Source: Caldicellulosiruptor kronotskyensis 2002
Lineage (GTDB): Bacteria; Bacillota; Thermoanaerobacteria; Caldicellulosiruptorales; Caldicellulosiruptoraceae
Direction: 5' to 3'
NCBI RefSeq assembly: GCF_000166775.1
Contig: NC_014720.1
Coordinates: 2,040,501-2,104,500 of the forward strand
Length of the DNA stretch: 64,000 nt
The position numbers were made by a program, and so were the translations under genes. Positions within the stretch are counted from its first letter, which is position 1. Each line of letters starts with the position of its first letter. This document shows positions 18,087 through 26,397 of the stretch, piece after piece. The notes beneath the pieces are model-generated. The model saw only the letters and a program-made list of their open reading frames with translations, had not been told where the DNA came from and made no database searches.

Positions 18087-19547
18087 TTATAAATTCTGAG
18101 GTTTTAAGTTTCTATATCCGCTGTTCTGTTCATAGGTATATGCAACTCTTAATATCGTCTGTTCATCAAATGCCTTACCTATAATCTGAAGACCTATCGG
18201 AAGTCCGTTGCTGTCAAAACCGCACGGAATCGATATTGCAGGAAGCCCTGCAATGTTAACTGGTACTGTGCATATATCCGACATATACATCTCAAGAGGG
18301 TTTGAAACTCTTTCACCTATTTTAAAAGCTGTTGTTGGGCTTGTTGGTGTAATAATAACATCATACTTTTGGAAAGCTTCATCAAATGCCCTCTTAATCA
18401 ATGTCCTCACCTGAAGCCCTTTCTTGTAGTATGCATCATAATACCCCGCAGAAAGTGCATATGTGCCAAGCATAATTCTTCTTTTTACCTCAGCTCCAAA
18501 CCCTTCAGACCTTGTCTTTTTGTATAAATCTATTAGGTCTTCATAGTTTTGCGTCCTGTACCCATATTTGATTCCATCATACCTTGCTAAATTTGAACTT
18601 GCCTCAGATGAAGCAATGATGTAGTAAGTTGGAAGAGCATACTCAACAATTGGTATTGAAAACTCTTCATAATCTGCACCCAAAGATTTTAAAAGCTCAA
18701 GTGCTTTCTCAACAGCTTTTTTTACCTCATCATTAACTCCTTTTTCCATATATTCTCTTGGAACGCCAATCTTAAGACCTTTGACATCATTTACAAGAGC
18801 CTTTGTAAAGTCAGGAACATCAATAGGTGCTGATGTTGCATCATATGGGTCATGTCCGCATATGATGTTCATCGCTAAAGCACAGTCCTCAACGTCTTTC
18901 GTCAAAGGTCCTATCTGGTCAAGAGAGGACGCAAATGCAACAAGGCCAAATCGCGAAACTCTTCCATATGTTGGCTTCATACCAACAACTCCACAAAGTG
19001 AAGCTGGCTGCCTTATAGACCCACCTGTGTCAGAACCAAGTGTGAAAAATGCTTCATCTGCCGCAACAGCTGCAGCAGACCCACCACTTGAGCCACCTGG
19101 AACTCTTTCCAAATCCCACGGGTTTCTTGTTGTGTGGAAAGCAGAGTTTTCTGTTGATGAGCCCATTGCAAACTCGTCCATATTGAGCTTTCCTAAAAGT
19201 GTCATGTCATTTTCTTTTAACTTTTTTACAACAGTTGCATCGTAAGGTGGAACAAAGTTGTAAAGGATTTTAGATGCACAGGTTGTTTTTATTCCATTTG
19301 TGCAAAGATTATCTTTCAAGGCAATTGGAAGACCATAAAGCACCCCTACATCTTCGCCTTTTACTATCTTCTCATCAATCTTCTTTGCATTTTCTAAAGC
19401 TTCTTGTTCTGTGATTGTTATATACGACTTTACTTTATCTTCAACCTGTTTAATTCTCTCAAGAACACTTTCAACAACTTCTTGACACTTGACCTCTTTT
19501 TTCTTGATAAGTTCAATTGCTTCGTGAGCAGTCAGTTTGTAGAGCAT
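18087..19547 (-). CDS. gatA: Asp-tRNA(Asn)/Glu-tRNA(Gln) amidotransferase subunit A
   Basis: Glutaminase subunit of GatCAB, an amidase-signature enzyme that releases ammonia from glutamine. The Ser-cisSer-Lys triad is visible: Lys in LPIALKDNL near 78, the Gly/Ser-rich [14 protein letters not shown] near 151-164, and the nucleophile in [12 protein letters not shown] near 171-182. Length 486 is normal. It follows gatC by about 30 bp. Confidence 0.97.
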   Translation of the reverse strand: MLYKLTAHEAIELIKKKEVKCQEVVESVLERIKQVEDKVKSYITITEQEALENAKKIDEKIVKGEDVGVLYGLPIALKDNLCTNGIKTTCASKILYNFVPPYDATVVKKLKENDMTLLGKLNMDEFAMGSSTENSAFHTTRNPWDLERVPGGSSGGSAAAVAADEAFFTLGSDTGGSIRQPASLCGVVGMKPTYGRVSRFGLVAFASSLDQIGPLTKDVEDCALAMNIICGHDPYDATSAPIDVPDFTKALVNDVKGLKIGVPREYMEKGVNDEVKKAVEKALELLKSLGADYEEFSIPIVEYALPTYYIIASSEASSNLARYDGIKYGYRTQNYEDLIDLYKKTRSEGFGAEVKRRIMLGTYALSAGYYDAYYKKGLQVRTLIKRAFDEAFQKYDVIITPTSPTTAFKIGERVSNPLEMYMSDICTVPVNIAGLPAISIPCGFDSNGLPIGLQIIGKAFDEQTILRVAYTYEQNSGYRNLKPQNL

Positions 19548-19577
19548 CTTTTGTTTTGCCTCCTTACATATAAAGAT

Positions 19578-19862
19578 TTATTCTACTATTTTTGGGACTT
19601 TTATGCAAACATCGTCATGAGATGGAGCATTTTTCAAAATCTCTTCACGTGGATATGAAGGTTTTACCTCATCTTCTCTGAACACATTGTAAAGGTTAAG
19701 AACATGCGCAGTTGGTTCAACATCCTTTGTATCAAGGTCAGATAGTTTATTGGCAAACTCGATTATAGCCCCAAGCTCTTTTGTCATCTTCTCTATCTCT
19801 TCTTCTGTCAAAGTTAGCCTTGCAAGGTTTGCAACATATTCAACATCGTTTCTTGTAATCAT
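19578..19862 (-). CDS. gatC: Asp-tRNA(Asn)/Glu-tRNA(Gln) amidotransferase subunit C
   Basis: Small 94-residue GatC subunit that clamps GatA and GatB. It shows the family pattern VEYVANLARLTLTEEE at the start and VEPTAHVLNLYNVFREDE, then the C-terminal ILKNAP. First gene of the gatCAB operon; a promoter is visible about 50 bp upstream. Confidence 0.95.
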   Translation of the reverse strand: MITRNDVEYVANLARLTLTEEEIEKMTKELGAIIEFANKLSDLDTKDVEPTAHVLNLYNVFREDEVKPSYPREEILKNAPSHDDVCIKVPKIVE

Positions 19863-19912
19863 GCCTTATCTCATCTCCTTTTGTTTCTAAAGCTTTTTTG
19901 CTACTCTTTTTT

Positions 19913-19941
19913 ATTTTATAGTAAAAAAATCTCATTATCAA
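19913..19941 (-). promoter_or_regulatory. Probable promoter of gatCAB
   Basis: Minus-strand TTGATA (19936-19941), a 17-bp spacer and TAAAAT (19913-19918), about 50 bp before gatC. Confidence 0.6.
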
Positions 19942-19965
19942 GAAAAAGAAGAGGGGTACTTATCT

Positions 19966-19994
19966 ACAAAAAAATAAAGCCTTCTGCTAAGGCT
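19966..19994 (-). terminator. Terminator of the ABC transporter locus
   Basis: Stem 19978-19983/19989-19994 with a 5-nt loop, followed on the minus strand by TTATTTTTTTG. It lies about 90 bp after the permease gene and isolates it from gatCAB. Confidence 0.8.
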
Positions 19995-20082
19995 CTTATT
20001 CCCTTTAATCGCAATTAAGGAGGCTTTTGAAATTGGTAAGTTAACAAAGTGTTACAGCAAAAATTTTATTTCTAAAAGAAAA

Positions 20083-21318
20083 TTAAAATTTAAGTAACAA
20101 ACCTTGTAGAATTATTACGCCACACAACATTAAGAACTTAACTTTCTCATTTTGCCAAAAAATTTTTAACACAAAAAACAAGAGTGAATCTAATACTAAA
20201 TACCAAATCACTTTGTAATACCAAAACGGTTGTAAAAAGGCAAGTAGTAAGAAATTTAAAAATATATTAATAAGCACAAAAGACAATGCCGAAAATGTTA
20301 ATTTTAAGTTGTTCAATCTATGCATATAGAAATATATATGTTCTTTTGTATCCATCAGGTAGAATAGTAAAAGGTAAAATAACATAAAGCTATGAATGAT
20401 AAAATAGCAATATAGTTGTACACTTAATTGCAGTTTTGGCAGAATAATAACTGATAATACCATTATCAACAATAACAATATTAATTGCCTCAAATAGACT
20501 CTCTTAAAAATCAAAAATTGGTGTAAAAAGATATTAAATGGGAATGATAGCACAAAATCATAAGATTTCTTTTTATCAAAATCAATCAACTTCTTATATT
20601 CTTCACTTACTTCTACAAGTAATCCCCAGTCACCTTTTGCAAATCCCCAGTTTGATTTATATATAATCTTGCTATAATTTAGCAATTTCTGTATATCAAT
20701 GTTTTTCAAAATTATGGGTATTAACACTATCTCAATTGCTAATAATATAAGAAAAACCTTTTCCTTCAAAACGTAAACCAATAAAACAAACGCCAACAAC
20801 GATAGCATTTTTACTATGAAAGAATATTTTAAAAGAAGAGTAAACGAACAGATAAACCTGATCAGCTCAGAAAAAATGTCTGTTACAATAAATAGAAATA
20901 GAATCTCGTTTGTTATGAACGAATATAAATTTTCACCAAATACATATATTGCTATTTTATATAAAAAGTAAAATAAAAAAATTCTTGAAATTAAGTAGTT
21001 AATGAGTCTGATTATCATTACAAGTACAAGTCTATAAAAATTTTGCGTATAAAAATGAACGAATGTAGGAAAATAAATATAGATGTTAGTATTTTTAGAT
21101 ATATATATCTTCAAAGTAAAGAATAATGTAATAGCTGAAAAGATCATCCATCTATTTGCTAAATAATTTAATTTATTTAAATAATGGGTATCAATCAAAT
21201 TTGGCATTATCCAAAATAATAATATTAATCCAAATACAATTATTACTCCAAAACGTTTAAATATCAACATTTGCATTCGCAGTTTATCTTTATATTCAAC
21301 TAAAAGCAACTTTAACAC
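20083..21318 (-). CDS. ABC-2-like multi-pass membrane protein, transporter permease
   Basis: A 411-residue, very hydrophobic protein with roughly ten to twelve membrane segments, rich in Leu, Ile and Phe and encoded by unusually AT-rich DNA. No family signature is strong. It overlaps the 3' end of an ABC ATPase gene by about 23 bp, so it is most simply the permease half of that transporter. A central soluble stretch (around 225-260, WGFAKGDWGLLVEVSEEYKK) divides two membrane halves. Its start is a GTG preceded by AGAGGAG. With two small genes upstream (22.2-22.5 kb) it may export or give immunity to a peptide; that is inference. Confidence 0.7.
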   Translation of the reverse strand: MLKLLLVEYKDKLRMQMLIFKRFGVIIVFGLILLFWIMPNLIDTHYLNKLNYLANRWMIFSAITLFFTLKIYISKNTNIYIYFPTFVHFYTQNFYRLVLVMIIRLINYLISRIFLFYFLYKIAIYVFGENLYSFITNEILFLFIVTDIFSELIRFICSFTLLLKYSFIVKMLSLLAFVLLVYVLKEKVFLILLAIEIVLIPIILKNIDIQKLLNYSKIIYKSNWGFAKGDWGLLVEVSEEYKKLIDFDKKKSYDFVLSFPFNIFLHQFLIFKRVYLRQLILLLLIMVLSVIILPKLQLSVQLYCYFIIHSFMLFYLLLFYLMDTKEHIYFYMHRLNNLKLTFSALSFVLINIFLNFLLLAFLQPFWYYKVIWYLVLDSLLFFVLKIFWQNEKVKFLMLCGVIILQGLLLKF

Positions 21319-21961
21319 TTTTTTCTACACTCCTCTTAAGTTCAATTTCTCTGTCTATCAAACCTTTTACATATTCAACCTCGTGCGATGTTAATATTAT
21401 AGTCTTCCCACTACTTTTTAGTATAGATAATATTTCAAATAAAGCCTTAACAGAAGCAGAATCCAAAAAATTAAACGGCTCGTCAGCTATTAACACCTCA
21501 AAATCCTTTAGCAAGCCACAACACAGCATTACTTTTTGCTTATTACCACGCGAAAGTTGAGAAGGTAAATAATTCAAATATTCTTTTAAATTAAATACAC
21601 TCACATATATATTCACAATTTCTCTTGCTTCTTCATCTTTTAAGCCATACATTGAGGATATAAAATTCAAATGCTCTTTTACTGTTAAACCTTCATAAAA
21701 AATAGGTGCGTCTGGTATATAACTGATTGGATAATTATGTAATTTTATCTTTTTTAAGCTTATGCCTTTAAATTTTAATTCACCACTCCATAAATTATCT
21801 AACTTTGCAATAATATTGAGTAACGTAGTCTTTCCTGTGCCATTTGCTCCTTTTAAATAAACGAATTCATTTTCATATATTTCAAAACTCAGTTTATCTA
21901 TAACCATTTTATTCCCAGATTTTTTTGTTAATTCAGTGGCAATATAAATTGGAAAAGACAT
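21296..21961 (-). CDS. ABC transporter ATP-binding protein
   Basis: A 221-residue ATPase subunit. Walker A is GANGTGKTT near 38-46, the signature loop is LSRGNKQKV near 137-145 (in place of LSGGQ), Walker B is VLIADEP near 158-164, and the switch His is in LTSHEVE near 191-197. This short single-domain form is typical of ABC-2 exporters for drugs, bacteriocins or antibiotic self-protection. GGAGGG precedes the ATG. The permease gene overlaps it downstream. Confidence 0.9.
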   Translation of the reverse strand: MSFPIYIATELTKKSGNKMVIDKLSFEIYENEFVYLKGANGTGKTTLLNIIAKLDNLWSGELKFKGISLKKIKLHNYPISYIPDAPIFYEGLTVKEHLNFISSMYGLKDEEAREIVNIYVSVFNLKEYLNYLPSQLSRGNKQKVMLCCGLLKDFEVLIADEPFNFLDSASVKALFEILSILKSSGKTIILTSHEVEYVKGLIDREIELKRSVEKSVKVAFS

Positions 21962-22211
21962 TACAATTACCCTCCAAAAAAGTTACTAAGTCTCTTCTCA
22001 GTTGTTCTTTCCATTTACATTTGTGAAAATCAAGAGAATATGCAACTTTAGAAACAGCTATGACAATATACTGAGAAGTATGTTTTTGGATTTAATTATT
22101 GTATTTTACGGACAAAATTTTTGTACCAAGATCAAACTAATAAACAAAATAAACAGAGGTAGGCAATTATTTACTTTTTGCCACCCTAACTATTGTCATT
22201 GAATCATATTT

Positions 22212-22379
22212 TTATTTCTGACTAAAAATAGTTTGATATATATAGGTAGCAGTTAAAACTGAAAGAATAAACAAAAGACTTACGTTTGTATCTTGGAATA
22301 TAAAGGCTGTAAACATAAAAACAAAGGTTATTGTTCCTATAATGGTTAAAGCGCCTTTCCAATCATTTTTTTTGTTCAA
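22212..22379 (-). CDS. Small two-helix membrane protein, 55 residues
   Basis: A short gene found by reading the stretch upstream of the ABC ATPase. A TTG start at 22379 follows TAGGAGTGA by 8 nt; the stop TAA is at 22212. The product has a charged start (NKKNDWKG), then two hydrophobic segments (about 11-28 and 33-50) and ends in SQK. No family is recognised. Small two-helix proteins next to an ABC ATPase/permease pair are common as bacteriocin immunity proteins, but that role here is only inferred. It begins 27 bp after a possible peptide gene on the same strand. Confidence 0.6.
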   Translation of the reverse strand: MNKKNDWKGALTIIGTITFVFMFTAFIFQDTNVSLLFILSVLTATYIYQTIFSQK

Positions 22380-22406
22380 TATTGAATCACTCCTAAAATT
22401 TGAATT

Positions 22407-22548
22407 TTAATTAATTGTTTGGCCACCGCTGCATTTTTGCCAACATTTATTGACATGGGAGTAAGATACATTAAGTGAATAGCCAGCGCCATTGAGTCCC
22501 ACATTAGAAATCGAAGCAGAAGGTCCTCGTTAAATTTTTTTATCACAC
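22407..22548 (-). pseudogene. Possible secreted or bacteriocin-like peptide, reading frame interrupted
   Basis: A perfect AGGAGG at 22548-22553 is followed by a GTG codon at 22548 and a frame of about 56 residues. A second frame, open only from about 22526 and ending TAA at 22407, looks more peptide-like: rich in Gly, Ser and Asn with an NGAG turn, then CWQKCSGG near the end. Joining the start MIKKFNE to this frame needs a one-base shift near 22526. It could be a frameshifted peptide gene, a sequencing error, or chance. It lies 27 bp before the two-helix protein and the ABC transporter genes. Confidence 0.4.
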
Positions 22549-22561
22549 CTCCTATGAGCAC

Positions 22562-22908
22562 AATAGAAATTGTGACCGTACATCAAAAGTAAGATTGCTC
22601 TAATCTTAGTATATTCCTCTGTCTTACATAGCAGTATTTTCCACTCATTATCCGTATACTTTTGCTAAATATAGCTTTTATGTTTTTTCTTGTTCTATTA
22701 TGATTTTTGCTACAATTAATCTTTTAACCACTTATTCCCAGTAGTTTTCTGTTAAAATTTTATATAACCACTTGCAACTTTGTCAATTATCAATTTTGCT
22801 TTTTTGTTAAAGTAATCCCATTTTTTGAGTTTAGGTCTCGATTAATTTAAAATTTCCCACCTCAATATATTTTTCTGTAGAAGAGTAATCATTTTGACAT
22901 ATTTAGAC
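22562..22908. other. AT-rich intergenic stretch upstream of the peptide/ABC locus
   Basis: No supportable gene in about 350 bp. It must hold the promoter of the peptide/ABC locus, but no convincing -35/-10 pair is seen. A perfect 7-bp inverted repeat, TAAGATT-N5-AATCTTA, lies at 22590-22608, about 40 bp before the AGGAGG, and could be an operator. Confidence 0.5.
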
Positions 22909-22938
22909 CAAAAAATAAAGGACTGCAAAGTGCAGTCC
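22909..22938 (-). terminator. Terminator after the 108-residue gene
   Basis: Perfect stem GGACTGCA/TGCAGTCC (22920-22927/22931-22938), followed on the minus strand by TTTATTTTTT. Confidence 0.9.
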
Positions 22939-22975
22939 CTCTCCTTACAAAACACCTTTCAAGCATATACTTACC

Positions 22976-23302
22976 TTAGCTTGCCATTCTCTTTGTCAAA
23001 ACCTCACAAACCCTTTCTTCAATACCAAGTAAGTAAATCTTATAGTCTTTTGTTGCAATCACTGTTCTTCTGTCACCTGTCTTGCTGGGGTATGCATCTT
23101 TAAAATCTGTCCACTTGACAACACCGAAATGCTTTTTAGATGGGTCAATCAGATAAAAACCATTCTGACATACATGCAGTTTCATTCTACCCTGGTATTT
23201 GATATCGGGATGACCCTCAATGTACTCAACATCAAGCGGCTCACAGATGTCGCGTCCAAGCTCTTTTATCTGTTTTGGAACACCCAAACCAAACAGGCCC
23301 AT
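22976..23302 (-). CDS. Hypothetical protein, 108 residues
   Basis: A cytoplasmic, soluble-looking protein with no signal peptide or membrane segment and no family I recognise. It begins MGLFGLGVPKQIKELG and is mixed in charge, with a central beta-rich pattern (MKLHVCQNGFYLIDPS, IATKDYKIYLLGIEERV). It is a stand-alone gene: its own terminator follows and hppA's terminator precedes it. A GGGGGAG-type ribosome site precedes the ATG. Coding is supported by good codon structure and flanking signals. Confidence 0.75.
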   Translation of the reverse strand: MGLFGLGVPKQIKELGRDICEPLDVEYIEGHPDIKYQGRMKLHVCQNGFYLIDPSKKHFGVVKWTDFKDAYPSKTGDRRTVIATKDYKIYLLGIEERVCEVLTKRMAS

Positions 23303-23425
23303 CTGTGCTCCCCCCTATTCATTTCCTAATTTTATTATACCATTTTTTAAAATTGTTTAACAACTTTAATTTATTTTCTGTATAAGCAAACTTAAATTCA
23401 GTCCCTATCTTCAATTCTCAAAAAC

Positions 23426-23466
23426 AAAAAAAGGGAAGAAGGATTGTAGCTTCCCTTCTTCCCTTT
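23426..23466 (-). terminator. Terminator of hppA
   Basis: Stem of AAAGGGAAGAAGG and its complement (about 23429-23442/23454-23466), followed by T residues on the minus strand. Confidence 0.85.
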
Positions 23467-23492
23467 TGCCTCTATTTTCCCAAATAAATCTT

Positions 23493-25628
23493 TTATCTAA
23501 AGAGTGATACAAATACAAGAGTAATTGTAGATATAAGCTTTACAAGCACATGCAAGGACGGACCTGCTGTGTCTTTGCATGGGTCACCAACTGTATCGCC
23601 AACGACTGCTGCCTTGTGTGCATCTGACCTCTTACCGCCGTAGTTGCCAAGCTCTATGAACTTCTTTGCATTGTCCCAAGCACCACCGCCGTTGTTGAGG
23701 AAAAGTGCCAAGATTACACCTGCAATTGTTCCTATCATTAAAAAGCCTGCTGCTGCCTCTTTCCCAAGTAAAATCCCAACCAAAATAGGTGCAATTACAA
23801 CTATCATTCCAGGAACAACCATTTCTTTCAAAGCACCTTTTGTAACAATATCAACACACTTTGCGTAGTCAGGCTTTGCTCTTCCTTCCATAATACCAGG
23901 TATCTCTTTAAATTGACGTCTTACTTCCAAGATAACATACTGAGCAGCTCTTCCAACCGCCCTTATTGCTGTTGAGCTGAAAAGGTAAACAACCATCGCA
24001 CCGATAAATGCACCGATGAATACTTCAGGTTTTCCAATATCAACAGAGAACCAAGACTCAAGTGGTCTTCCCAGTATCTTTTTGACCTCATCAAGGTAAG
24101 CAGAGAAAAGTAAGAAAGTTGCAAGTGCCGCAGAACCAATAGCATAACCTTTTGTCAAGGCTTTTGTAGTATTACCGCAGGCATCAAGCCTGTCTGTAAC
24201 ATTTCTTACCTCTTCAGGTGCACCTGACATCTCAGTGATACCACCTGCATTGTCTGTAATCGGTCCAAATGTGTCCATTGCTAAAATGTATGCACAGGTT
24301 GAAAGCATACCCATTGTCGCAATTGCTGTTCCGTAAAGTCCTCCGTTTGCAAACCCAGGAAGTGCATGTTCACCAAGCTTGTATGCGATATAAATCGCAA
24401 TTGAGATAAATATAACCGGTAGTGCAGTTGATTCCATACCAACAGACATACCTGTTATGATATTTGTTGCAGGACCGGTTGTTGATGCTTTAGCTATCTC
24501 CTGAACAGGTCTGTAGTGGTATGAGGTATAAAAGTCTGTAAGCCATACGAAAATATAGCTAAGAATTATTCCTGCAACTGCACAGCCATACAAAAGCCAC
24601 CAGTTAACCTCTTGACCGTTTGGAAGCTTGCCAGAGAGCATTGCTTTTACTATGAAAATCAATACTATCAAGTTCAAAATTGTAGTAACAAAATAACCTT
24701 TATTCAAAGCCTTCATTGGGTCTTTGCTTTCATCCTTTGTGTTGACAAAGAAAAGACCAATAACAGACGAAACAATACCTATAGCACGTGCAACAAGCGG
24801 GAACAAAATTCCCTTCCATCCGAACACCGGATACAGTGCAACACCCAATATCATAGCACCTATATTCTCAGCTGCTGTTGACTCAAAAAGGTCTGCACCA
24901 CGGCCTGCACAGTCGCCAACATTGTCACCAACAAGGTCAGCAACAACAGCTGGGTTCCTCGGATCATCCTCAGGAATTCCTGCTTCTACTTTACCTACAA
25001 GGTCAGCACCTACATCAGCAGCCTTTGTATAAATTCCTCCGCCCAGCTGAGCAAAGAGAGCCACAAACGATGCACCAAAGCCAAAACCAACAATCAGCGA
25101 AGGTGCCTCTTTTATAAGATTTTCTTTTTCAGAAGCTCCTCCGTACAGTAAAAACAGTGTCGCAACACCCAAAAGCGACAGCGCGGTCACAGCCAACCCT
25201 GTCACTGCACCGCCACGAAGAGCTATCTGCAAGGCTCTGTTCAGGCCTTTTCTTGCACCTGCTGCAGCTCTGACATTAGAATTCACTGCAATATACATTC
25301 CTAGATACCCAGATATTGCTGAGCAGAGTGCACCTGTTATAAAAGCAAAACCTATGTGAAAAGCAATCGAAGCAGCCTGTGACGAACCTTTTGAAAGGTT
25401 ACCAAAATAGTTTGCAATAACGATAATAACAGCAACAATTAACGCAAGAATACCTATAGTTTTGTACTGCCTGTTTAAAAATGCCATTGCACCTTCTCTA
25501 ATTGCACCTGCAATCTCCTGCATCTTTTCATTGCCTTTTTCTTGGGAAAAGATAAATCTGACAAGACCAATGATTACAAGAATTGCAAATACAATAACTC
25601 CATAGATTAAAGCTATGTAGGCTCCCAC
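23493..25628 (-). CDS. hppA: Membrane-bound proton-pumping pyrophosphatase HppA
   Basis: Integral membrane enzyme that hydrolyses pyrophosphate and pumps ions outward. The 711 residues contain about 16 helices and the PPi-binding segment DVGADLVGKVE at 205-215, plus DDPRNPAVVADLVGDNVGD and the C-terminal GDTVGDPCKDTAGPS. The K+-dependence site reads GNTTKA with Lys489; families with Lys here do not need K+, those with Ala do. A K+-independent H+-PPase is therefore predicted. The GTG start follows GAGGAGGG by 6 nt. Expressed alone, with its own promoter and terminator. Confidence 0.96.
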   Translation of the reverse strand: MGAYIALIYGVIVFAILVIIGLVRFIFSQEKGNEKMQEIAGAIREGAMAFLNRQYKTIGILALIVAVIIVIANYFGNLSKGSSQAASIAFHIGFAFITGALCSAISGYLGMYIAVNSNVRAAAGARKGLNRALQIALRGGAVTGLAVTALSLLGVATLFLLYGGASEKENLIKEAPSLIVGFGFGASFVALFAQLGGGIYTKAADVGADLVGKVEAGIPEDDPRNPAVVADLVGDNVGDCAGRGADLFESTAAENIGAMILGVALYPVFGWKGILFPLVARAIGIVSSVIGLFFVNTKDESKDPMKALNKGYFVTTILNLIVLIFIVKAMLSGKLPNGQEVNWWLLYGCAVAGIILSYIFVWLTDFYTSYHYRPVQEIAKASTTGPATNIITGMSVGMESTALPVIFISIAIYIAYKLGEHALPGFANGGLYGTAIATMGMLSTCAYILAMDTFGPITDNAGGITEMSGAPEEVRNVTDRLDACGNTTKALTKGYAIGSAALATFLLFSAYLDEVKKILGRPLESWFSVDIGKPEVFIGAFIGAMVVYLFSSTAIRAVGRAAQYVILEVRRQFKEIPGIMEGRAKPDYAKCVDIVTKGALKEMVVPGMIVVIAPILVGILLGKEAAAGFLMIGTIAGVILALFLNNGGGAWDNAKKFIELGNYGGKRSDAHKAAVVGDTVGDPCKDTAGPSLHVLVKLISTITLVFVSLFR

Positions 25629-25693
25629 AATAATCCCTCCTCTTTAGAATAAAATTTCTTGTCAATAATTTGACAACCTTTAAAAAAGCGTAC

Positions 25694-25722
25694 AATATAT
25701 TTTTATTCGACACAAAGCTCAA
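25694..25722 (-). promoter_or_regulatory. Probable promoter of hppA
   Basis: Minus-strand TTGAGC (25717-25722), a 17-bp spacer and TATATT (25694-25699), about 65 bp before the GTG start. Confidence 0.55.
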
Positions 25723-25743
25723 AAAATCCTTCTTTAGAAAAAC

Positions 25744-25773
25744 AAAAACCTGCTCAAGCTTTTATGAGCAGGT
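25744..25773 (-). terminator. Terminator of the tRNA operon
   Basis: Stem ACCTGCTCA/TGAGCAGGT (25748-25756/25765-25773), followed on the minus strand by TTTTGTTTTTC. Confidence 0.88.
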
Positions 25774-25791
25774 TTTATAACTTTCTCATAT

Positions 25792-25866
25792 TGGAGGCGC
25801 CACCCGGATTTGAACCGGGGAATCAGGATTTTGCAGACCCTTGCCTTACCGCTTGGCTATGGCGCC
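25792..25866 (-). tRNA. tRNA-Cys(GCA)
   Basis: Cloverleaf with acceptor GGCGCCA..TGGCGCC, anticodon loop CTGCAAA giving GCA, a T-arm with GGTTCAAATCC, and an encoded CCA end. Last of a five-tRNA array. Confidence 0.95.
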
Positions 25867-25889
25867 GTATTTTTTCTTATATAAAATTT

Positions 25890-25965
25890 TGGAGCGGGAA
25901 ACGGGACTCGAACCCGCGACATCTACCTTGGCAAGGTAGCGCTCTACCACCTGAGCTATTCCCGC
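25890..25965 (-). tRNA. tRNA-Gly(GCC)
   Basis: Acceptor GCGGGAA pairs with TTCCCGC; the anticodon loop TTGCCAA gives GCC; T-arm GGTTCGAGTCC; CCA is encoded. Confidence 0.96.
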
Positions 25966-25978
25966 TCATTTTAAAAGA

Positions 25979-26054
<76 letters not shown>

Positions 26055-26069
26055 ACATTTACTTTTAGC

Positions 26070-26146
26070 TGGCGACCCAGAAGGGACTCGAACCCTCGAC
26101 CTCCAGCGTGACAGGCTGGCGCTCTAACCGACTGAGCTACTGGGCC
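26070..26146 (-). tRNA. tRNA-Asp(GTC)
   Basis: Acceptor GGCCCAG with CTGGGTC (one G-T pair), anticodon loop CTGTCAC giving GTC, T-arm GGTTCGAGTCC, discriminator G and encoded CCA. Confidence 0.96.
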
Positions 26147-26154
26147 ATTTTATA

Positions 26155-26230
26155 TGGTGGGCAGTGCAGGGCTCGAACCTGCGACCCCCTGCTTGTAAGG
26201 CAGGTGCTCTCCCAGCTGAGCTAACCGCCC
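26155..26230 (-). tRNA. tRNA-Val(TAC)
   Basis: Acceptor GGGCGGT with ACTGCCC, anticodon loop CTTACAA giving TAC, and encoded CCA. First tRNA of the array Val-Asp-Phe-Gly-Cys. Confidence 0.96.
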
Positions 26231-26240
26231 ATTTTTCCAA

Positions 26241-26262
26241 TCGCCGCTTCAATCAGCGGCGA
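26241..26262 (-). other. GC-rich stem-loop between hslO and the tRNA array
   Basis: Perfect 8-bp inverted repeat (TCGCCGCT and AGCGGCGA) with a 6-nt loop, lying just upstream of tRNA-Val. The T run after it is weak, so it may be an hslO terminator or an RNA-processing hairpin. Confidence 0.5.
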
Positions 26263-26397
26263 CATGTTTTATTATACTTAAGATGCGTGTTTTTTTCAAT
26301 AGCGTTTTTTGGGCAAAATTTTATTAAATTCAGCCGTTTTAGCTCAAATTTTAGCTTCTCCTTACTATTGCTAAAAAAATCTCGATTTTTCTCTCAA

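Noticed and set aside
18781-19245. Plus-strand frame of 154 codons
   Set aside because: Antisense to gatA and explained by that gene's codon pattern.
19863-19975. Possible T-box leader before gatC
   Set aside because: I looked for a specifier loop and the T-box consensus and found neither; the gap is too short.
22002-22202. Plus-strand open frame of 66 codons near the ABC locus
   Set aside because: No ribosome site, antisense to the gap between two minus-strand genes, and a composition typical of AT-rich noise.
22376-22561. Minus-strand frame of 61 codons over the peptide region
   Set aside because: It shares the AGGAGG region, but its product is rich in Met and Leu with no pattern, and its own start lies upstream of the ribosome site. 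The other frame looks more peptide-like, so I list the region as interrupted instead.
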